A DNA stretch of 61,922 bases, taken from the NCBI RefSeq assembly GCF_023715155.1, contig NZ_JAMBNQ010000030.1:1-61922 (forward strand). The letters run 5' to 3'. A program made the position numbers and the translations under genes. The notes below the pieces were generated by a model that had not been told where the DNA came from, searched no databases, and saw only the letters and a program-made list of their open reading frames with translations. This stretch comes from Neobacillus mesonae. Lineage in GTDB: Bacteria; Bacillota; Bacilli; Bacillales; Cytobacillaceae. Positions within the stretch are counted from its first letter, which is position 1; each line of letters begins with the position of its first letter. Below, in pieces: positions 35,250 to 43,837 of the stretch.

Positions 35250-35903
35250 TCATTTTTGGGGCGCCATTTTATTTTTTATAAAAGTAAATATAACCGGCAG
35301 CACGGAAATTACTACAATTCCAAGAATAACGATGCTGAAGTTATTTTTCACAAATGGAATGTTACCAAAGAAAAAGCCCGCAAACAAAGCGATTGTTACC
35401 CAAAGAAAGCCTCCAATTATATTAAAAGAGATAAATTTCCGGTAGGGCATTGTCCCAACTCCGGCTGTGAATGGTGCAAAGGTACGAATAATGGGTACAA
35501 ACCTGGCCAGGATGATCGTGGCAGAACCATGCTTTTCAAAAAAAGCGGCGGTCTGGTCCAAGTATTCTTTCTTAATAAAACGAATCTTGTTGCGTGCCGC
35601 AACCTTTTCCCTTAAAAAATGGCCGATAGAGTAATTTACTGTATCACCGGCTATTGCAGCTAAACAAAAGATCAGATAGATTGGAAGTAACTTTATGGAG
35701 CCTGCTGCAGCAAGTGCCCCAGTTGCAAATATAAGGGAGTCCCCCGGTAAAAACGGTAAAATGACAAGCCCTGTTTCACAAAAAACGATGGTAAACAGGA
35801 TAAGGTAAATATAGATCCCATATTCATTCATATAAAGACTTAAATGCTGATCGAGATGCAAAAAAATATCAATTAAACTGCTCACAACATGATCCCCTAA
35901 CAT
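35250..35903 (-). CDS. DedA-family membrane protein (third copy, YqjA/DedA-like)
   Basis: A 217-residue canonical DedA protein: the acidic FCETGLVILPFLPGDSLIFATGAL segment, GDTVNYSIGHFL and the RFVPIIRTFAPFTAGVGTMPYRKF block with both conserved arginines, then FLWV. Such proteins support membrane homeostasis and undecaprenyl-phosphate recycling. On the minus strand AAAAGGAA precedes the ATG at 35903; the longer frame starts at a TTG at 35921. It converges on the kinase gene. Three 11-bp-spaced ATTAA repeats lie in its promoter region. Confidence 0.92.
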   Translation of the reverse strand: MLGDHVVSSLIDIFLHLDQHLSLYMNEYGIYIYLILFTIVFCETGLVILPFLPGDSLIFATGALAAAGSIKLLPIYLIFCLAAIAGDTVNYSIGHFLREKVAARNKIRFIKKEYLDQTAAFFEKHGSATIILARFVPIIRTFAPFTAGVGTMPYRKFISFNIIGGFLWVTIALFAGFFFGNIPFVKNNFSIVILGIVVISVLPVIFTFIKNKMAPQK

Positions 35904-35951
35904 AAATTTTCCTTTTAACAATTTAACTTTAGTCTTTTTGTCTAAAGTTCT

Positions 35952-35979
35952 TATTAATTTAATATTAACATTAGATTAA
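35952..35979. promoter_or_regulatory. Three 11-bp-spaced ATTAA direct repeats upstream of dedA
   Basis: TATTAA (35952), TATTAA (35963) and GATTAA (35974) recur every 11 bases about 50-75 bases upstream of the minus-strand DedA gene. The same spacing occurs before the response regulator gene and the DedA-PAP2 gene. Confidence 0.5.
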
Positions 35980-36171
35980 ATATTTAATAGCATATCCTGC
36001 CTTAACACAATTTATTGGGTGCTTTTTGTTAAAAATAGATTAAATAGATTTCTGAATTTAGGGAATAATCGGGGCGTTGGATGAGTTTAATGATAAAATA
36101 GGAAAGATAAATTTATAAAATATGATTATCAATCGTTTGAAATAAAAGAATAAATGAAGGAAGTGTATTCA

Positions 36172-36780
36172 TTGTTATTAATAGATCCAGCCCATAATAC
36201 CGAGAGAGAAAACTATAAAATTCTAATAGGAAGTATTATTCCAAGGCCAATTGCATTTGTTACATCTGTTTCATCAGAGGGGGTTTTAAATGGTGCACCA
36301 TTTAGCTTTTTTAATGTTGTGTCCGCGAATCCGCCTATGATTTCATTATCGATTCAACGTTCCTCCGGGAGACAGAAGGATACAGTCAGGAATATCTTAG
36401 AGTCCAAGCAATTTGTGGTACATATCGTGGATGAGAAAAATGTTGAAATGATCAATAAGACAGCTGCCAGTCTTCCTCCAGATCAAAGCGAAATTGAGTT
36501 AGCTGACTTAACTCCAGTGGAAAGTGTAAAGATTTCTGTTCCAGGTGTGAAGGAAGCAAAAATGAGAATGGAATGTGTATTTGAACATTCCTTGGAACTT
36601 GGGGGCGGGGAAACACCGGGATGTGATTTGATCATTGGAAAAGTGGTTCAATTTCATATTGAAAATGATATTTATGAAAATGGCAGGATTGATCCAAGAG
36701 GTTTAGGAGCAGTAAGCCGATTAGCTGGAAACTATTACGCAAAAATTGGAGACATTTTTGAAATCAAAAGACCTAAATAG
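36172..36780 (+). CDS. Flavin reductase family (FMN-binding split-barrel) protein
   Basis: A 202-residue FMN-binding protein of the flavin reductase-like family. Signatures are the N-terminal YKILIGSIIPRPIAFVTSVS, GAPFSFFNVVSANPPM and the later GGGETPGCDLIIGKVVQF. Members reduce flavin with NAD(P)H for a partner oxygenase or act alone as stress-related reductases. TTG 36172 is about 8 bases from AGGAAG; the longer frame starts at ATG 36154. The FAD-dependent oxidoreductase next door is convergent, so they are not in one operon, but a functional pairing is possible. Confidence 0.88.
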   Translation: MLLIDPAHNTERENYKILIGSIIPRPIAFVTSVSSEGVLNGAPFSFFNVVSANPPMISLSIQRSSGRQKDTVRNILESKQFVVHIVDEKNVEMINKTAASLPPDQSEIELADLTPVESVKISVPGVKEAKMRMECVFEHSLELGGGETPGCDLIIGKVVQFHIENDIYENGRIDPRGLGAVSRLAGNYYAKIGDIFEIKRPK

Positions 36781-36833
36781 AAGGTACTAACAGAGGATTT
36801 TTTTCGATATGATTAGCAGAACCTTAACGGGCA

Positions 36834-36893
36834 TCACTATGTGAAACTTTCACATAGTGACGCATTATTATTTAAATAATGCCCTTTTCAAGA
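36834..36893. terminator. Inverted repeats between converging oxidoreductase genes
   Basis: TCACTATGTGAAA (36834-36846) is followed immediately by its complement (36848-36860), and GCATTATT/AATAATGC form a second hairpin at 36862-36882 that overlaps the end of the minus-strand gene. Together they probably terminate both transcripts. Confidence 0.6.
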
Positions 36894-38208
36894 CTGCTCC
36901 AATGATTTTGGGATACATCAAAATGGTCATTGGCTGGATCAAGTTCATTACTTTGACAAATGAATGATAGATTCTTTGATTTTGGGATGACAAGAGAAAA
37001 ATTTGTTTGGCGTACCATTGCTGAAGAGAAAGTCCCATTGGCTTTTTCCCAATTGTATCTGGAAAACGGAAATCTTCCGTTATCACCATATTCCAGATTG
37101 GCGCAATGATTTTTGCCGCATGTTTATAAAAAACAGCGGTCCACTTTTGACCCAAAGTCTTCTGTTTTCTAAGCAATTTTCTAAGGGCGAGTGCTTCTAA
37201 AATAGCGATGCTCATTCCTTGGCCAAAGACGGGATCAATTCTGCAGAGGGTATCTCCCAACAGCAAAAGGCCATCTGGCAATTTCTTCACCTTATCCATT
37301 CTTCTCCAAATGATGTGCGGTATCCGGTAAATGGCGGGCTTGGTTAAGGGTGCAGCATCTCTTAATTCATCGTAAATATCCGGCTTGGGAAGTCTTCTTG
37401 CGAGATTCAGCATGCCGTTATGATTCTTTAAAACTTCCTGATCATTAATGACGTTATGGTACCCGCTAATCGTAACGATATGCCGGTTACCTTCTACCTT
37501 CGAAAGGGTACCGCCTATTTTTTCTTTAGGCGGATTGGGATAAACCATTTTAATACTCCAATCCCGCGATTGGTTCTCATTTAATTGAACGAGCTGGCTT
37601 ACATAGGTTAAATCAATTTTTACTTTTTCCTCAGGAATATGAAGGCCTTGTTTTTTTAACCAGCTGGAAGATAGGCTGCCTGCCCCGCTGGCATCTACTA
37701 CCAGTGCCGCCTCTAAAGTTGTTTTGCGACCGCTCCCGTCCATGATTTCGACCCCGGTCATTCGATTTTCGTCTGGATTGTATAAAAAGTTTTTGACCGT
37801 TTGATTATAGTGAATCGTAATGTTTGAAAAATTTTTTATGTATTGGGTGATTTTCCATTCCAATTGCGGCCTAGTCTGCAGTGTGGTGGTGAAGTTTCCA
37901 TCATAACGCAGTTTCCAAACCCCATGATGGAACCATGCAAGTTCTTTTGTGGAATTAATTCTAACTGCACCGCTATTGTAAAAATCTTCTGTGATTCCTG
38001 GGAATAATTCTTCTAGGCCATATTGCCCGGCGAAAAGAAGGGCATGTAAATGCAGGCCTTGCGGAGCCCCCTTTCTGGCAATGGGCCTTTTCGTTTCATG
38101 ATCACGTTCCAAAATAATCACTTCATTATAGAACTCTGACAACACCCGTGCTGCCAGTTTACCGGCAATTCCGCCGCCAATGATTATAACCTTTTGCATT
38201 TCGTCCAA
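36868..38208 (-). CDS. FAD-dependent oxidoreductase (geranylgeranyl-reductase/halogenase-like)
   Basis: A 446-residue flavoprotein. The Rossmann FAD motif VIIIGGGIAGKLAARVL is at residue ~7, an Arg-rich GAPQGLHLHALL segment follows, and the second FAD-binding block GLLLLGDTLCRIDPVFGQGMSIAI is near 320. The GAPQG...HLHAL signature is typical of group E-like or geranylgeranyl-reductase-like FAD enzymes acting on hydrophobic substrates. The C-terminal ~60 residues are hydrophobic/basic. Substrate unknown. Transcribed leftward, divergent from the TetR gene 262 bases away, which may regulate it. Confidence 0.83.
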   Translation of the reverse strand: MDEMQKVIIIGGGIAGKLAARVLSEFYNEVIILERDHETKRPIARKGAPQGLHLHALLFAGQYGLEELFPGITEDFYNSGAVRINSTKELAWFHHGVWKLRYDGNFTTTLQTRPQLEWKITQYIKNFSNITIHYNQTVKNFLYNPDENRMTGVEIMDGSGRKTTLEAALVVDASGAGSLSSSWLKKQGLHIPEEKVKIDLTYVSQLVQLNENQSRDWSIKMVYPNPPKEKIGGTLSKVEGNRHIVTISGYHNVINDQEVLKNHNGMLNLARRLPKPDIYDELRDAAPLTKPAIYRIPHIIWRRMDKVKKLPDGLLLLGDTLCRIDPVFGQGMSIAILEALALRKLLRKQKTLGQKWTAVFYKHAAKIIAPIWNMVITEDFRFPDTIGKKPMGLSLQQWYAKQIFLLSSQNQRIYHSFVKVMNLIQPMTILMYPKIIGAVLKRALFK

Positions 38209-38470
38209 GAAAAAAAGCCTCCATTAAACAATTAAAATATTTTCCTATTATACTACGTAATTTGGCCTATTTGAACTGGATTTGGCGGAATGCCTTTCAA
38301 TTATGTATCAAATTTTTAAACAAAGTTTAAAAATTAAATCTGGATTCAATAAAATGCTTGCTTAGAAAAAGATATGGTGGTAAAGTACAGTTAATAGTGA
38401 ATATTCCGAAAATTAACACGATATATAAAGATATAACTATTTTCTAAGTTTATAAGGCAGCGGTGATCAT

Positions 38471-39058
38471 ATGAAACTTTCAGAAAAGAAGCTTCTTAAA
38501 AAGAAAGAACAAATTCTTTTTTCCGCGCTTGAAATTATTAATAAAAGAGGCTATAGCGGTGCAACGATGGAGGAAATTGCAGCAGATTTATTCATGACCA
38601 AAGGCTCCCTCTATTACTATTTTAAGAATAAAAGTGATTTAATGTATCAATGCCATAATTTCGTCCTATCCCATGCAATAGAGGATTTGGAAGCCATACT
38701 CCAGCATGAAAAAGGATCAGCAGCAGATATTTTAAAAAAAATGATTGAAATCCATTTGGAATACGCGATTGATGAGAAGGAAGTTTTTAATTTAATTATG
38801 GATCCAAAGCTATATTTTAATGAGGAGCAGCTGGAGCTGGTCTTAAAGCTTAGAAAAAAATATGAAAATTTATTTCATGAAATTATTATCAGGGGAATAC
38901 AAAATAAAGAGTTCCATATAGCAGAGCCCTCAATCGTAAGGATGATAATGCTTGGCGCGATGAACTGGGTACAGCAATGGTATAACCCAGAAGGGCGTTT
39001 ATCCAAGGAGGATGTAATCACAATATATTTGGAATATATAATGAAAATTTTGATGTGA
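38471..39058 (+). CDS. TetR/AcrR-family transcriptional regulator
   Basis: A 195-residue repressor with an N-terminal HTH: ILFSALEIINKRGYSGATMEEIAADLFMTKGSLYYYFKNKSDL, and a helical ligand-binding C-terminal domain. It resembles FadR-type TetR repressors of fatty acid degradation, which release DNA on binding acyl-CoA. It lies directly upstream of the enoyl-CoA hydratase/thiolase/dehydrogenase operon and divergent from the FAD oxidoreductase gene, so both are candidate targets. The ATG is preceded by a weak GGTGATC site. Confidence 0.9.
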   Translation: MKLSEKKLLKKKEQILFSALEIINKRGYSGATMEEIAADLFMTKGSLYYYFKNKSDLMYQCHNFVLSHAIEDLEAILQHEKGSAADILKKMIEIHLEYAIDEKEVFNLIMDPKLYFNEEQLELVLKLRKKYENLFHEIIIRGIQNKEFHIAEPSIVRMIMLGAMNWVQQWYNPEGRLSKEDVITIYLEYIMKILM

Positions 39059-39199
39059 GGAGGTCTTCGCTAATCTGCTAGAACGCAAGAAATATGCACT
39101 ATTAAGTGTTCTGAAACTGGGCGCATATAGCTGGAACTTTTCGGATTGTCTGAGAAAATCTCTGGTCTGTCGTCAAAAAAATGGAAAGGGGCTTAAAAC

Positions 39200-39970
39200 T
39201 TGTTAGTATCATATGAACAAAAAGGTTTTGTCTATCTATTAACTATTTCAAACCCTCCGGTAAATGTCCTTACGGATCAGCTTTTAAATGATTTAGATGA
39301 TTGTATAAACGAGATTAATGCGAAATCCGACTGCCGTGTATTGATTGTTACCGGGGCTGGTGAAAAGGCATTTGTAGCCGGTGCCGATATTAAACAATTC
39401 CTTCAGCTGGATGCTGAAGAAGGTTCAAATTTAGTAGAAAAAGGGAAAAAGATTTTTGATAAGCTGGCACATGCATCTTACCCAGTTATCTGTGCTATTA
39501 AAGGGCTTGCTTTAGGCGGAGGTCTCGAACTGGCCCTTGCCTGCGATATTAGGATTGCGGAACGAAAGGCCAAGCTTGGTTTGCCTGAAACAGGTTTAGC
39601 TATATTGCCAGGTTATGGCGGTACACAAAGACTGGCTAAACTTATCGGTCCTGGACGGGCAAAGGAAATGATTTTTACAGGTGCTCCTATTTCGGCAGAA
39701 CAAGCCTATGAATGGGGAGTAGTAGAAAGGGTTGTGCCTGATGGTGAATCAGTGAAGGAAGCCTATACCCTTGCTGAAAAAATCGTTACAAAAGGCCCGT
39801 TGGCTATTGCCAAGGCAAAACAAGCCATATCCTATGGTCTTGATCGTTCATTGGAGGAGGGGCAGGCATTTGAAACACAATGTTTTGCCGAGTTGTGCTT
39901 AACAGAAGACATGCAAGAAGGGGCAAAAGCCTTTTTGGAGAAACGTGTACCAATTTATGATGGTAAATAA
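39200..39970 (+). CDS. Enoyl-CoA hydratase/isomerase
   Basis: A 256-residue crotonase-family enzyme hydrating trans-2-enoyl-CoA (probably crotonyl-CoA). Oxyanion-hole segments are AFVAGADIKQF and IKGLALGGGLELALACDIRIA; the catalytic glutamates lie in LALACD-proximal GGGLELALA and PETGLAILPGYGGTQRL. TTG 39200 is nine bases after AAAGGGG. It is the first gene of a three-gene beta-oxidation-type operon with a thiolase (spaced 55 bases) and a hydroxyacyl-CoA dehydrogenase. Confidence 0.92.
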   Translation: MLVSYEQKGFVYLLTISNPPVNVLTDQLLNDLDDCINEINAKSDCRVLIVTGAGEKAFVAGADIKQFLQLDAEEGSNLVEKGKKIFDKLAHASYPVICAIKGLALGGGLELALACDIRIAERKAKLGLPETGLAILPGYGGTQRLAKLIGPGRAKEMIFTGAPISAEQAYEWGVVERVVPDGESVKEAYTLAEKIVTKGPLAIAKAKQAISYGLDRSLEEGQAFETQCFAELCLTEDMQEGAKAFLEKRVPIYDGK

Positions 39971-40025
39971 GAAATCTTTGAAAGCTGTTAACTAGTAACA
40001 TATGAATTTACAGGAGGGGAATAAA

Positions 40026-41201
40026 TTGACGGAAGTATATTTGATTGATGGTGCAAGAACTGCATTCACCAGTTTTGGCGGTTCCTTTGCCCAAACTGGA
40101 GCAACAGAACTAGGTGTAGCAAGTGCGGTAGAAGCAATGCGCCGCTCAAAGGTTGAACCACAGCAAATTGATCATGTCATTTATGGAAATGTAATCCATA
40201 CAGAGAAAAATGCCTCATACTTATCAAGGCATATTAGTTTAAAAAGCGGGATCCCGCAAGAGGTGCCGGCATTTGCATTAAATCGTCTATGCGGCTCAGG
40301 ACTGCAGGCTGCTGTTTCTGCTGTCCAGCATATTTTAGTGGGCGATGCCGCAATCGTTCTTGCAGGCGGCGCGGAAAATATGTCCCAATCTCCGTTTGCT
40401 AATTTTAATCAGCGCTTTAATGGACCCAAAATGGGCAATTTGTCATTTGAAGATATGTTATTAGCTACCTTAACGGACCAATATACAGGAAGCGGAATGG
40501 GCCTTACCGCTGAAAAATTAGCTGAAATGTATGAAATAAATAGAGAAGAACAAGATGCATTTGCTGCCTTATCCCATCAACGGGCAGCCAAATCCACAAA
40601 AGCCTTCCAGGAAGAGATAGTCCCGGTTGAAGTAAAAACCAGAAAAGGGAGCCTGGTTATTGAAAAAGATGAACACATCAGGCCGAACACAACTATAGAG
40701 ACATTGTCTAAATTAAAGCCTTCATTTAAAAAAGAAGGAACCGTTACAGCGGGGAATTCATCTGGTATAAATGATGGGGCTGCTTCAATGGTTCTTGCTG
40801 GAAAATCCGCTGTACGTGAACATAGCTTAAAGCCGGTGGCACGTATTGTATCATGGGCCGTGTGCGGGGTTGATCCAACGATTATGGGCTTCGGGCCTGT
40901 TCCTGCTATAAAACAAGCACTTCAACGGGCGAAGTTAACCCTTAATGATATGGATATTGTTGAAATCAATGAAGCATTTGCTGCCCAATATCTTGCGGTG
41001 GAAAGAGCATTAGAATTAGACCGTGCAAAAACGAATGTTAATGGAGGGGCTATTGCCTTGGGTCACCCGGTTGGAGCCAGCGGTGCTAGATTGTTACTCT
41101 CCGCAGCCTATCAATTAAGACGACAAGGCGGGCAGTATGCTTGCGTCAGCTTATGTATCGGCGGCGGACAAGGGATTGCGATGGTAATTGAGCGAGCCTA
41201 A
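40026..41201 (+). CDS. Acetyl-CoA C-acyltransferase (thiolase)
   Basis: A 391-residue thiolase interconverting two acyl-CoAs and a beta-ketoacyl-CoA. Active-site residues are present: nucleophile Cys89 in RLCGSGLQAA, the NEAFAAQ segment, His in GHPVGASG and the second Cys in CIGGGQG. TTG 40026 follows GGAGGGG; the longer frame's ATG 40002 lies upstream of that site. Together with the hydratase and dehydrogenase it could run beta-oxidation of short chains or acetoacetyl-CoA/butyryl-CoA metabolism in either direction. Confidence 0.93.
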   Translation: MTEVYLIDGARTAFTSFGGSFAQTGATELGVASAVEAMRRSKVEPQQIDHVIYGNVIHTEKNASYLSRHISLKSGIPQEVPAFALNRLCGSGLQAAVSAVQHILVGDAAIVLAGGAENMSQSPFANFNQRFNGPKMGNLSFEDMLLATLTDQYTGSGMGLTAEKLAEMYEINREEQDAFAALSHQRAAKSTKAFQEEIVPVEVKTRKGSLVIEKDEHIRPNTTIETLSKLKPSFKKEGTVTAGNSSGINDGAASMVLAGKSAVREHSLKPVARIVSWAVCGVDPTIMGFGPVPAIKQALQRAKLTLNDMDIVEINEAFAAQYLAVERALELDRAKTNVNGGAIALGHPVGASGARLLLSAAYQLRRQGGQYACVSLCIGGGQGIAMVIERA

Positions 41202-41253
41202 ATGGTCTGCTGGTAAATGAACGGTGAACTTCTATAGGAAAGGGAGATGAAAG

Positions 41254-42087
41254 ATGAAAATTGGTGTTTTAGGATCAGGAATTATGGGGAATGGAATTGC
41301 TCAGGTAATGGCTGCCAGCAATAATCAGGTGACATTAGTGGACATCTCAGAAGAGGTTTTGAAAAGAGCGGAAGCAACGATAAGAAAGAGTTTAACAAAG
41401 CTATCACAAAAAAACCCTTCCATTGACCCTGAGCAGGTATTAAGCCGGTTAAATTTTTCTATAAATAAACAAGACTTACAAGATGCCGATCTTGTTATTG
41501 AGGCTATTACTGAAAACATAGAGGCAAAAAAAGCAGTCTTTCGAGAACTTGATCAATTATGTAATCCCAAAACCATTTTAGCGTCAAATACATCAAGTTT
41601 TACTATTAAAGAAATGTCCGATGTAACCGAACGGGCAGACCGGGTTTGCGGCATGCATTTCTTTAATCCGGTGCCGCTTATGGATCTTGTTGAAATTTCG
41701 GCAACAAATGAAACGTCTGGAGAAACCATCCAAACAGCAGAAAGGCTTGTGAACCAAATGAACAAGGAAAGTATCCTTGTAAGGGATACCCCATTGTTTG
41801 TTGTAAACCGTCTGCTCGTCCCAATGATTTGTGAGGCCATTGCTCTTGTTGAGGATGGGACGGCAACGCCCGTAGATATTGATAAAGGGATGAAATTAGG
41901 TGCTAACCATCCAATTGGTCCACTACGCCTTGCCGACATGATTGGCCTTGATACGATGCTTCATGTTCAAGAATCATTGTTTGAGAGAACCCATGATTCA
42001 AAATACCGTGTACCTAACTTACTAAGAGAAATGGTTGAAAAAGGTGAATTAGGTAAAAAGAGCGGTAAAGGTTTTTATCAATATTAA
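41254..42087 (+). CDS. 3-hydroxybutyryl-CoA dehydrogenase
   Basis: A 277-residue NAD(P)-dependent 3-hydroxyacyl-CoA dehydrogenase. It has the Rossmann motif GSGIMGNGIAQ, the substrate segment ASNTSSFTIKEMS, catalytic His in GMHFFNPVPLMDLVEI and the C-terminal ANHPIGPLRLADMIGLD and GKKSGKGFYQY signatures. The single-domain short form is typical of Hbd/MmgB enzymes. AAAGGGAGATGAAAG precedes the ATG. It ends the operon; a terminator follows at 42101. Confidence 0.93.
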   Translation: MKIGVLGSGIMGNGIAQVMAASNNQVTLVDISEEVLKRAEATIRKSLTKLSQKNPSIDPEQVLSRLNFSINKQDLQDADLVIEAITENIEAKKAVFRELDQLCNPKTILASNTSSFTIKEMSDVTERADRVCGMHFFNPVPLMDLVEISATNETSGETIQTAERLVNQMNKESILVRDTPLFVVNRLLVPMICEAIALVEDGTATPVDIDKGMKLGANHPIGPLRLADMIGLDTMLHVQESLFERTHDSKYRVPNLLREMVEKGELGKKSGKGFYQY

Positions 42088-42100
42088 TAGGCAGGAGAAG

Positions 42101-42138
42101 AAATACTGAGGCCTTCGCAGGGTTCAGTATTTTTTTAT
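42101..42138 (+). terminator. Terminator of acyl-CoA operon
   Basis: AAATACTGA (42101-42109) pairs with TCAGTATTT (42124-42132), followed by TTTTATT. Confidence 0.8.
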
Positions 42139-42185
42139 TCTTTAGTCTCCAAAAGAAATAGGGAGGAAGCCCGCAGCATGTATTG

Positions 42186-42627
42186 ATTTTTCCTTCTAGG
42201 GTTCTATTGCCTCTTTGGGATTAAAAGTAAAGCGAAAGGGAAAAGAAAAGAGTTCTATTACCCGTTCAGACTTAAGAGTAAAGTCATCGGGAAAAAGGAA
42301 GGGGGTCTATTGCCAGTGCGGGGGTTAAAAGTAAGGCCAATGGTAAAAAGAAAAGAGTTCAATTGCCAATGTGGGAGTTAAAAGTAAAGCCAAACGGAAA
42401 AAGGAACGGGTTCTATTGCCCATGCGGGGGTTAAAGTAAGGCCAAAGGGAAAAGAAGAGGGCTCTATTGCCCAAGCAGGTGTTAAAAGTAAGGCCAAAGG
42501 GAAAAAAAAGAGGGCTCTATTGCCCAAGCAGGCTTAGATGAAAGGCCGACGGTAAAAAGAAAAGAATTCTATTTCCCATGCAATGTGCAAAGTATAGTCA
42601 ATGGAAAAAAGATGGTTTAATTAAAGA
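42186..42627. repeat. Intergenic module array, ~52-bp period (GGTAAAAAG...TATTGCC type)
   Basis: Nine degenerate ~27-base modules start at about 42186, 42238, 42289, 42342, 42395, 42447, 42499, 42551 and 42602, i.e. every 51-53 bases. The core is GG(T/G)AAAAAGAAAAG, then GTTCTATTGCC; the linker also recurs (GCGGGGGTTAAAAGTAAGGCCAA). The 744-base gap between the dehydrogenase and hydroxylase genes holds no gene I can support beyond this array. The first and last copies are the most decayed. Confidence 0.85.
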
Positions 42628-42831
42628 AACTCTAACAAATATAATACCAGCAATAAATAAAACTAGAATAAACAGCTCCACAGGGGTAAAATTTCTTATA
42701 TCACTATTGAAATACGGAAGGGAAATGAGGACTCGATGGTTCTGGATTTTTTCTAAAAAGAAGACATACAAAATAGCTGCTTTCAACACAAAACCCAAAT
42801 TGCTTTTAAAAATTTAATAATTAAGAGGTTG

Positions 42832-43479
42832 ATGGAAGTGTTAAATAATACTAAAGATTTAACTGTTAAAGAACCGGCTATCTTTAATCACATTGGCAAT
42901 AAAATTCACACAGATGATAGAGATATTAACATTATTGCTAGATTTGATGAACCGCTTATCGTCATTTTAGGGAATGTTTTGAGTGACGAAGAATGTGATA
43001 CACTCATCAGGATGTCAAAAGATAGGCTTCAGCGTTCTGAAATCAGGGGGCACGAGGTTCATGAACTTCGAACAAGCAGCAGTATGTTCTTTGAAGATAG
43101 TGAAAATGAGACCATTACCAGAATTGAAAAACGAATTTCCCAAATTATGAATATCCCAGTAGAACATGAAGAGGGCATTCAAGTACTTAACTATCAAAAA
43201 GGGCAGGAATATAAAGCCCATTTTGATTTCTTTTCGAAAACGAACAACCCAAGAATCAGTACACTTGTTATGTATTTAAGTGATGTTGAAGATGGAGGGG
43301 AAACGTATTTCCCAAAACTAAATTTATCTGTTTCACCGCATAAGGGGATGGCTGTGTACTTTGAATATTTTTATAATGATCCCGCTTTAAACAAGTTAAC
43401 ATTGCATGGCAGTGCACCCGTTATAATTGGAGATAAGTGGGCTGCTACACAGTGGATGAGGCGAAAAGCTGAAAGATAA
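42832..43479 (+). CDS. 2-oxoglutarate/Fe(II)-dependent prolyl 4-hydroxylase-like protein
   Basis: A 215-residue P4H-type dioxygenase. Iron ligands are visible as the HFD motif in YKAHFDFF and His in TLHGSAP, followed by Lys in GDKWAATQW that binds 2-oxoglutarate. STLVMYLSDVEDGGETYFP and KGMAVYF complete the double-stranded beta-helix. The start is uncertain: ATG 42832 sits close to AGAGG, and GTG 42838 is better spaced. Bacillus homologues hydroxylate proline residues in collagen-like or other proteins; no such substrate is encoded here. Confidence 0.88.
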   Translation: MEVLNNTKDLTVKEPAIFNHIGNKIHTDDRDINIIARFDEPLIVILGNVLSDEECDTLIRMSKDRLQRSEIRGHEVHELRTSSSMFFEDSENETITRIEKRISQIMNIPVEHEEGIQVLNYQKGQEYKAHFDFFSKTNNPRISTLVMYLSDVEDGGETYFPKLNLSVSPHKGMAVYFEYFYNDPALNKLTLHGSAPVIIGDKWAATQWMRRKAER

Positions 43480-43837
43480 ATTAATGCAGTACCATTTATT
43501 TGAAGGTGTCTGCCATCAATCGAAAAAATAATGTCACAAATTGTTCACAAAGAAAAGGAAATATGGTATCTTTTTAAATGACATTAGAAAGATCATTGAT
43601 GAAATGTAACCATTTGCTGCATCTTCATCCTGTTCTTCTAGTATTGAAATGGCGGGTAGGATTGCTAGTATATGTGAATGCTTAGTTATTAGCCCACCAT
43701 AAAACGGTTTATGCAAATATATGCAGAAACCGCTTTATGGTGGGATTTTTTGCGTTTTTTAAAACTATTAATCCTTGTCCAAACATATTAATCTACATTC
43801 AAAATGAAAAATGAATACATAAAAGGGAGGAAAATAA
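43480..43837. other. Intergenic region with large hairpin
   Basis: It contains an A+T-rich 3' region after the hydroxylase gene, a strong hairpin terminator at 43693-43751 and AAAGGGAGG of the next gene. No gene is visible. Confidence 0.6.
43693..43751 (+). terminator. Strong 17-18-bp terminator hairpin
   Basis: CCCACCATAAAA-CGGTTT (43693-43710) pairs with AAACCG-CTTTATGGTGGG (43727-43744) with one bulge, followed by ATTTTTTG. It lies 214 bases after the hydroxylase stop, so the transcript has a long 3' end or a separate small RNA precedes it. Confidence 0.8.

Noticed and set aside
39059..39199. Additional repeat array before the enoyl-CoA hydratase gene
   Set aside because: AGAAC...GTTCT and two ATGCAC/GCATAT phrases are present, but there are too few copies and no regular period.
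42186..42627. CRISPR array or coding repeats
   Set aside because: Linkers are similar to each other and stop codons occur in the frames; the short open frame at 42578-42817 has no family resemblance and begins in the decayed end of the array.
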